DNA of 64,000 nt from Ceratopteris richardii (taxonomy: Eukaryota > Streptophyta > Polypodiopsida > Polypodiales > Pteridaceae). The DNA is taken from NCBI GenBank assembly GCA_020310875.1, contig CM035437.1, positions 52,821,527 through 52,885,526 on the forward strand, in the 5' to 3' direction. Positions within the stretch are counted from its first letter, which is position 1, and every line of letters begins with the position of its first letter. The notes beneath the pieces were generated by a model. It was not told the origin of the DNA, did no database searches, and was given only the letters and a program-made list of their open reading frames with translations. A program made the position numbers and the translations under genes. This document shows positions 58,722 through 64,000 of the stretch, one piece after another.

Positions 58722-60436
58722 GTGGGCCAAGGCATTAGTGCCAGTATTGACATACGGACCCACCCAATAATGAACACTCAAGATCGAGAGGTAGTAAAAG
58801 CCCAAAAGTACCATATCATGGTAGAAAGTATGTACAAGCACACAGGCCGAGGGATATTAGCTTGTTGTGTGGAGGAGGATGAGTACACTAAATGGTTGCA
58901 ATTAGCTCATGTGGGTGCATTAGAGCAACACTACTCAAGACAAAGAACTTTACAGACACTAAGGAGACTCGGAGTGCACTGGCCAACTATGGAAGCAAAT
59001 GTCCATAAGTTGTGTAAAGAATGTCCAATTTGTCGTATTAGATCACCTCTAGAGCACGCTGCACTGTATCAAGTGTCTCTAATACCACATTGGAGTGAAC
59101 CATTGGTCGCCTTCCTCATGATGAAAAGACTCCCTCCAGATATGACCCTAGCTAGGCAAAGAAGTTTAGAACAAGAAGCCCAAGATTATGCACTCATTGG
59201 TGATAATCTATACAAGCGTGGGAAAGATGGATATCTGAGACTATGTGTCCATGAGAGTGAATATCTTAAGATCTTGGAAACTGCTCACCAAGGTGTAGCA
59301 AGAGGACACTTTGGTCGAGATCGTGTGATTAAGGCAATCCTATTTGCAGGCTTGTGGTGGCCAACCCTTCACATGGATGCACATACCTATGTGAAGTGGT
59401 GTGATGTTTGTCAGCAAACTCAATATCCCATACGAAAAGATGAGATGCCATTGAAACCTATGATGGGTGGACATGCATTCTCTAAGTGGGGAATACACTT
59501 TGTAGGTCCTATTTATCCCCTAGCTAAGGGTTCACATGCTGAATATATCATTGTGGCCATAGACTATCTAACCAAATGGGTAGAATTGAAAGCCACAACG
59601 AAGAACGATGCTCAAATGACAACTAAGTTCTTATTTGAGAACGTGTTCACTAGATGTGGGCTACCTATAGAGATAGTAAGTGATAGAGGCACTCACTTCT
59701 TGAATGAAGTCATTGAAAATATTCTCCAAGAGTTCTTGCTGATACACAAGAAATCTGCCCCCTATCACCCACAAGCTAATGGGCAAGCCGAAAGCACCAA
59801 TAAGATTCTCTGCAATGTGCTTACCAAATTAGTGAATAATAAATGCTTTGATTGGGACAAACAGCTACACCATGTTGTTTGGGCATATAGAGTTGCCTAT
59901 AAAATGGTACTCCAAGCCACACCCTTTCAGATGGTGTTTGGCCAAAATGCAGTGCTACCATTGGACTTCTTGATACCTACACTGAAAGTAGACCAGGAGC
60001 ATGAGTGGACATGGCATGAACTTTCTTCAAGGATTTTTTATCTTGAACGATTAGGTGAAACGATATTGAGAGCTGCCGCAGGGATATATGCAGCTAAGAA
60101 AAGCAGAAGGCCTACTTTGATGCCCACATGAAGGATAAACTATTGAAAATAGGAGACTTAGTTTTGGTGTACACCCTGAAACAACATGCAAGAAAGCTAG
60201 AGAAGCATGGATATGGACCCATGATTATTAACAAAATATCAACAAGTGGGGCAGTCCAATTAGCCACCTTAGAAGGTGATGTCCTCCCTAGTTATATTAG
60301 TGGATGCAGAGTCAAACTATCTCAAGAACCCCTCACTCAGGAAATGCTCAATCGACTCAACACTGCCAAGAAACATAAGGAAGACAAAAAACGAGTCCGA
60401 GAAGAAGTGCAGGCAGAAGCATTGGAACGCATCTGA
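58722..60436 (+). pseudogene. Gypsy C two H2C2 modules and integrase
   Basis: The first H2C2 module has AHVGALEQHY (about 58905) and the Cys pair at about 59013-59034. The second has AHQGVARGHFGRDRV (about 59283) and CDVCQQTQ (about 59400). Integrase core follows: GIHFVGPIY-type start (about 59489), DYLTKWVELKAT (59560), SDRGTHF (about 59680) and GQAESTNKIL (about 59785). The C-terminal part (AYRVAYKMVLQATPFQMVFG, then KLEKHGYGPMIINKI) runs to 60436. The 469-codon piece 58722-60131 is the second-longest open remnant in the window. The copy is broken. Confidence 0.9.
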
Positions 60437-60539
60437 AGAATGAAATTGAGAAGACAGGGTAGAGATCAGCCTAGGACAGATGCCTATGCAACTCTAGGGT
60501 ATCATATGGCTATGTGTGAGGTCTCAGATGTTAACTCCC

Positions 60540-60880
60540 ATAGAATAATTGACCGACGTCCTTTTGTGACCTTAGAGGTAGGACAAGGAAATAGTGCAAA
60601 GACTGTACGGGCCTTGATTGACTCAGGTGCAGCCACTAGTGTGGTTAGAGTTTCTTACTGTCAAAAGTTGAAATTAAGTATCAATCCTATAGTAGCATAC
60701 CTTATAGGATTGGGAGGTGGGGAGACCCCTTGCATGGGCAAGGTGGAACTTCCCCTCTACATTCAAGATGTTCTAATGATAGTTAAGGTACTAGTGTGTC
60801 AAGATGAGGATCTCACTGAACCTCTTGTCTTGGGTCAAGACTGGATATATGATCATGTAGTCAACCTAACCTAAGAAGTG
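60540..60880 (+). pseudogene. Gypsy C post-integrase retropepsin-like domain
   Basis: RALIDSGAATSVVR (about 60610) is a canonical aspartic protease loop. It is followed by AYLIGLGGGETPCMGKVELP and LVLGQDWIYDHVVNL. The domain follows the integrase tail after a short basic spacer (MKLRRQGRDQ), as in A and B. With the upstream protease-like domain this gives two such domains in the A/C subfamily. Confidence 0.82.
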
Positions 60881-61023
60881 GACTTCTTCAGGTCTGGGTA
60901 GGTCAAAATCGCATTACCATCGAGTTAGAAAATCGAGCACTCAAGGAAATAGGAAAGGAACCAACTCTTGGTCCTTCCAAGAGCACACATGAAGATAAAG
61001 ATGTTGTTCTTTTCCAAAACTCT

Positions 61024-61587
61024 GTGATGCAGAGGGACGATGTTTTCAGCCATGAAGCTAAAGATAAGATGGAACTCCCTTCTTTTCCAAAAGTGATCAA
61101 GACATGGCAACCGAAGGAGTACGGAATGTGGAGGAAGCAGGCGACCTACGCTCAAAGCCAAAGGAGAGTACGAAGCAAGGTGTCTCAGTCAAAAAAACAA
61201 GTATGGGTACGAAAAGGCAAACATCCTGTTGTGGCCAAGTTAAAGCCTCTGAATAAACGTCATGCTAGTAAACAACTACAAGACACTAATAAGATATCTT
61301 TCAAGGATTTGCCCACGAAAGTAACACTCATCTGGGTACCCAATAACTCGATGAAGGCCAACCCACAATCAAGACAAATTTGGGTGCCTAAGGCTTGCTT
61401 GCGGGCTCAAGTTGCCACCCATAAAATTCACAAGACAAAGCTCCATTCACACACAATCACACATGCATCAATAGGCACTAACAGGGTCACTTGTAAATGG
61501 GTCCCTAAAAAGCCTCATTTTCAATTAGATACTCATGTACAGTCTCCCATGGCCCATATACAGACATCTAGTAAAACCATGCATTAG
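61024..61587 (+). pseudogene. Gypsy C IWVPK tail
   Basis: This is a basic 187-codon stretch with four tryptophan motifs: QVWVRKG (about 61198), LIWVPNN (about 61327), QIWVPKA (about 61375) and CKWVPKK (about 61492). The middle two are 16 residues apart, as in A and B. The segment ends shortly before the Gypsy D LTR. There is no further coding sequence of C in the window. Confidence 0.65.
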
Positions 61588-61666
61588 GTTTGGCGACAAA
61601 AAGCTAGTAATAAGCCCCCCGACCCCCAATTTGTAAATTCATCACCATCTACTAACTGCATCCTTG

Positions 61667-62559
61667 TGTTGACCTAAGTACCAACTTAGGGACTTGTGGA
61701 GAAAGAGACTATACCTCAATCCCCTTCAAGTGCATATAGTGGGGATTCATGCTTTTAAATATCAATCCGATGAGTATACAAACCTAGCCGAGTATATGAG
61801 GACATGCAATCAAGTGAGGATCAATGCAAATGAACTACTCAAAGAGTGCAAACAAGGCAAAGACTAATCCAAACAAGCTTCAACTATTGGTCATGGTGTC
61901 ACGATACTTGGTGTAGCAGCCGTCAGTATTTTAGACTTTTCTCTCAGCTTCGAACTCCAAATATAGCAAATAGCATATGCATTTCAAAGCTCTCGAGAAG
62001 ACGCATCCAATGGCAATGGTTTCACTCAATTCTGACACTTCTACTTCAAGTTATGAGCAAAATACTGAGTCACGGGAAATACCTTCCTACACTTCAGCAC
62101 TTCCTACACTTCGCACACACCTTAACTACAACAAATAAACAATTTCATGGATAGGCAACACTTCCTAACATTCTTTCCAACCAATACACATGCACACAAG
62201 CTCACAAAGAAGAAGATACAGAGTGAAGAAGACACAAATTCGAATTTCTGTGCTCCCTATTCTCACAATGGCAAAAAGTTCTTTACAAAGAGTCACATTT
62301 GACTTATATACTTGTGCCCTAAAAATGGTCCTTTCACACAAGAGACCGGCACTTTATTCACTAAAAGACTAATTTCCTACTATTTTACATGGGTAAGTTT
62401 CTAATCTTCTGTGGGGATGCATCTAGAGGACTCCTCTAGTGCATTTACAACGGAGAATATATTACAAGAGTGGTTATGATACAATGATGTGATGTCCAAA
62501 TCAGAAAAATTTTGGGGCCCGCCTTTTCTCTGCTTTGTGCTCACTTTAGCTCTGCAACA
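61667..62559 (-). repeat. 3' LTR of Gypsy D (second family-D LTR)
   Basis: The 893-bp block has perfect 5-base inverted ends TGTTG...CAACA. It is homologous throughout to 15721-16583. On the minus strand it has a TATATAAG box near 62303-62312. The polypurine tract is immediately adjacent. Confidence 0.85.
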
Positions 62560-62570
62560 CTCTCCCCCTC
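62560..62570 (-). other. Polypurine tract of Gypsy D
   Basis: GAGGGGGAGAG on the minus strand directly precedes the LTR start. It is identical to the tract beside the first family-D LTR. Confidence 0.8.
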
Positions 62571-63095
62571 TTCATCTCTATCGTCCCTTGACAGGCTTTT
62601 GCTTCTTGTCTTCAGTTTGTTGTCTCGATCAGCACATGCATCCTTTGGTCAGTTCTGCCTTATTCTTGATCTTGCATTACGTTTTAGAGGCGCTCTGATT
62701 TGTCGTGGTTTCACATATCGGACCTTGCTGTATTACTCAAAGCCTGTTAATTCGGTTTGCCACGCACGCCATTAGTGCACATATGAGGATGTAGCTCGTA
62801 AGCCTTGATCTGAATCCTCTGTAACTCAAGAGGCTGACGCACCCTCATATGGAATACTTGTTGGCCCTAATTCCCCCTTGTACATTCTCTGGGCCTGATG
62901 CATCCGTTTTGCTTGTTCTTTTCTTTTGTACGCCCGCAACCCTTGGAGTTTGATTGACTACCTGATATTCGTAGTCTAATTCACCTATAGGCTCATTAAT
63001 TCTGGGTTGCTGTGTTAAGTCGGGTTGCCACGCACGCCACCAGTGGAAGGTATGAAGGTAAGGTGCTACAGTCTTCGATCTGGACCTGCCAAAGA
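62571..63095 (-). other. Gypsy D spacer between ORF3 and polypurine tract, with an imperfect repeat
   Basis: GCCACGCACGCCA occurs at about 62758 and 63027, each followed by a similar GATCTG...AAGAG-TGA-GCACCCT context, so a unit of roughly 270 bp is imperfectly duplicated. CTCTATCGTCCCTTGACAGG near 62577 is echoed by CTCTGTCGTCCCCGACAGG near 63249. I see no credible gene here. Confidence 0.5.
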
Positions 63096-63974
63096 TCAAG
63101 AGGTTGAAGCACCCTTGTGGGTTGCGTCCTTTCCTTGGTGTGTGCGCCCTTGCGGGGCTCTGTGCAGAGATGGGTGTTGCGCCCCTGCGCGTTGTCTTCT
63201 TCTTTTCTTTCTTTTACTTGATTCTCCCTCAACACTGCCCCCTTCCTGGACTCTGTCGTCCCCGACAGGCTTTGATGAACGACGGGCATATGTTCTATAT
63301 ATTTTTTGCTCTGTATCATTTAGCAGATTGGCTTCACGTATCATTAGTTGCTTCCATTGTTCTGCCTTCACACCGTCATTGGGTGGCTGTCTATGATCTG
63401 CGAAGAAGCTAAGTTTGTATGCCACTAATCTGGCATTTAAATTTGACGACATCTTCAAAAAGATTTCGGAATCTATTTCAAAAAATCCTGTAAAGAATGC
63501 TTCTTCAAAAGTTTGCATATATACACTTGGCAAGAACATTAATCTGGAATAATACGCCATTATTGTTGGTCGGCTAGGCATAACCGATAGATCAAAAATG
63601 AGGATTTCCGTGCCCTGATTAATGCCGATGAAATTCAAAAAAGTGTAGGCCGCATGCTTGAATACCTTCAAAACTGTAAGTATCATGCTAAGTATTTTAT
63701 TGGTCATTTTGATAGTTAAGTCAGGTACTGTCGCATAATTTTGCAGCCAAAATTCGATGGTTTTAATCATATACTCTTCCGTTGGCAAGTAGTTATGTGG
63801 CGGGCTCGGAAGCATAGGATAATTCAGCCACTGTTTATTTATAGAGCCGCTTCTTTGCAAGTCCAAAAATTCTCTGGTATCCCTTCTGCGTGGTATAGGA
63901 CAAAATGAAGGGTTTACCTGTAATAAATATGGTGCTGCGTGCCAATGCACCCGTAGTGTGGGATGTTTCTCCAA
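63096..63974 (-). pseudogene. Gypsy D ORF3, C-terminal part
   Basis: A 292-codon minus-strand stretch. It contains KILSMILTVLKVFKHAAYTF, IFDLSVMPSRPTIMAYYSRL, MQTFEEAFFTGFFEIDSEIF, RLVAYKLSFFADHRQPP and AEQWKQLMIREANLL, then a charged Arg/Lys-rich tail (KRKKRRRQRAG). The middle part lines up with E (29242-29690), B (44230-44580) and A (10260-10640). The upstream part continues past the window edge. No membrane helix or known domain is recognised. It is the most intact representative of this unknown protein here. Confidence 0.72.
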
Positions 63975-64000
63975 AAACTTTCTTTGCCAAATAGGTTGCA

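Larger units (their letters stand above)
50560..61666 (+). mobile_element. Gypsy element C, 5' LTR end to IWVPK tail
   Basis: C is the close relative of A and supplies the 5' half that A lacks. It has the end of the 5' LTR, a tRNA-Asp-type primer site, a leader with a palindrome array, gag, the upstream protease-like domain, linker, RT, RNase H, two H2C2 modules, integrase, the post-integrase protease-like domain and the IWVPK tail. It stops at 61666, where the LTR of minus-strand Gypsy D begins, so its third reading frame and 3' LTR are not in the window. It is broken, at perhaps fifteen to twenty points. Confidence 0.9.
61667..64000 (-). mobile_element. Gypsy element D, 3' end, minus strand, runs out of the window
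   Basis: Read on the minus strand, the C-terminal part of a Gypsy third reading frame (63096-63974) is followed by about 0.5 kb of spacer. A polypurine tract (62560-62570) and an 893-bp LTR (61667-62559) come next. The gag and pol of this copy lie beyond 64000 if present. The third frame is longer and more open than in A or B. The LTR abuts the C tail, which suggests that D inserted into C. Confidence 0.75.

Overview
This window looks like plant nuclear DNA made almost entirely of old LTR retrotransposons inserted into and against one another. I found no host protein-coding gene, tRNA gene or CRISPR locus. The plant assignment rests on three things. The Copia and Gypsy coding remnants are plant-type. 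The primer-binding sites are of plant type: initiator-Met-like for Copia element F and for element J, and tRNA-Asp-like for Gypsy element C. CpG is also depleted, as expected in a heavily methylated, repeat-rich genome. A large-genome plant such as a gymnosperm or fern would fit, but the sequence alone does not settle the species.

Layout, left to right: a minus-strand Gypsy scrap N (369-944); Gypsy A (945-11374, plus strand, with 3' LTR); Copia F (11375-14984, minus strand, with 5' LTR and primer site); its inverted relative G (14985-15720); an LTR of family D (15721-16583); Copia H (minus, 16595-18230); an LTR-like stretch and a 430-bp tandem duplication (18492-19853); a spacer with a 5S rRNA-derived fragment (near 20835); Copia I (plus, 21015-22482 and 28106-28380), split by the LTR-bounded non-coding element J (22483-28105, minus); Gypsy E (28381 to about 30470); Gypsy B (about 30480-45325); Copia K (45326-50024); Gypsy C (about 50560-61666); and the 3' end of a minus-strand Gypsy D (from 61667, running out of the window).

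The Gypsy copies A, B, C, D, E and N belong to one lineage with several subfamilies. A and C are close to each other; B, E and D are progressively further away. Reading across the copies, the organisation is: a long leader carrying an array of short CpG-rich palindromes; a gag region with three separated zinc knuckles and a coiled-coil segment; a protease-like domain (A and C only); a conserved acidic linker; RT and RNase H; two successive H2C2 zinc-finger modules; the integrase core; a second retropepsin-like domain after integrase; a short repeated IWVPK peptide motif; and a very long third reading frame before the polypurine tract. RT/RNase H followed by integrase and a tRNA-Asp-type primer site fit the Athila/Tat side of plant Gypsy elements. 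The post-integrase protease, the doubled H2C2 module, the leader palindrome arrays and the third reading frame are the features I would most want examined. All the elements look broken; none is presented here as functional.
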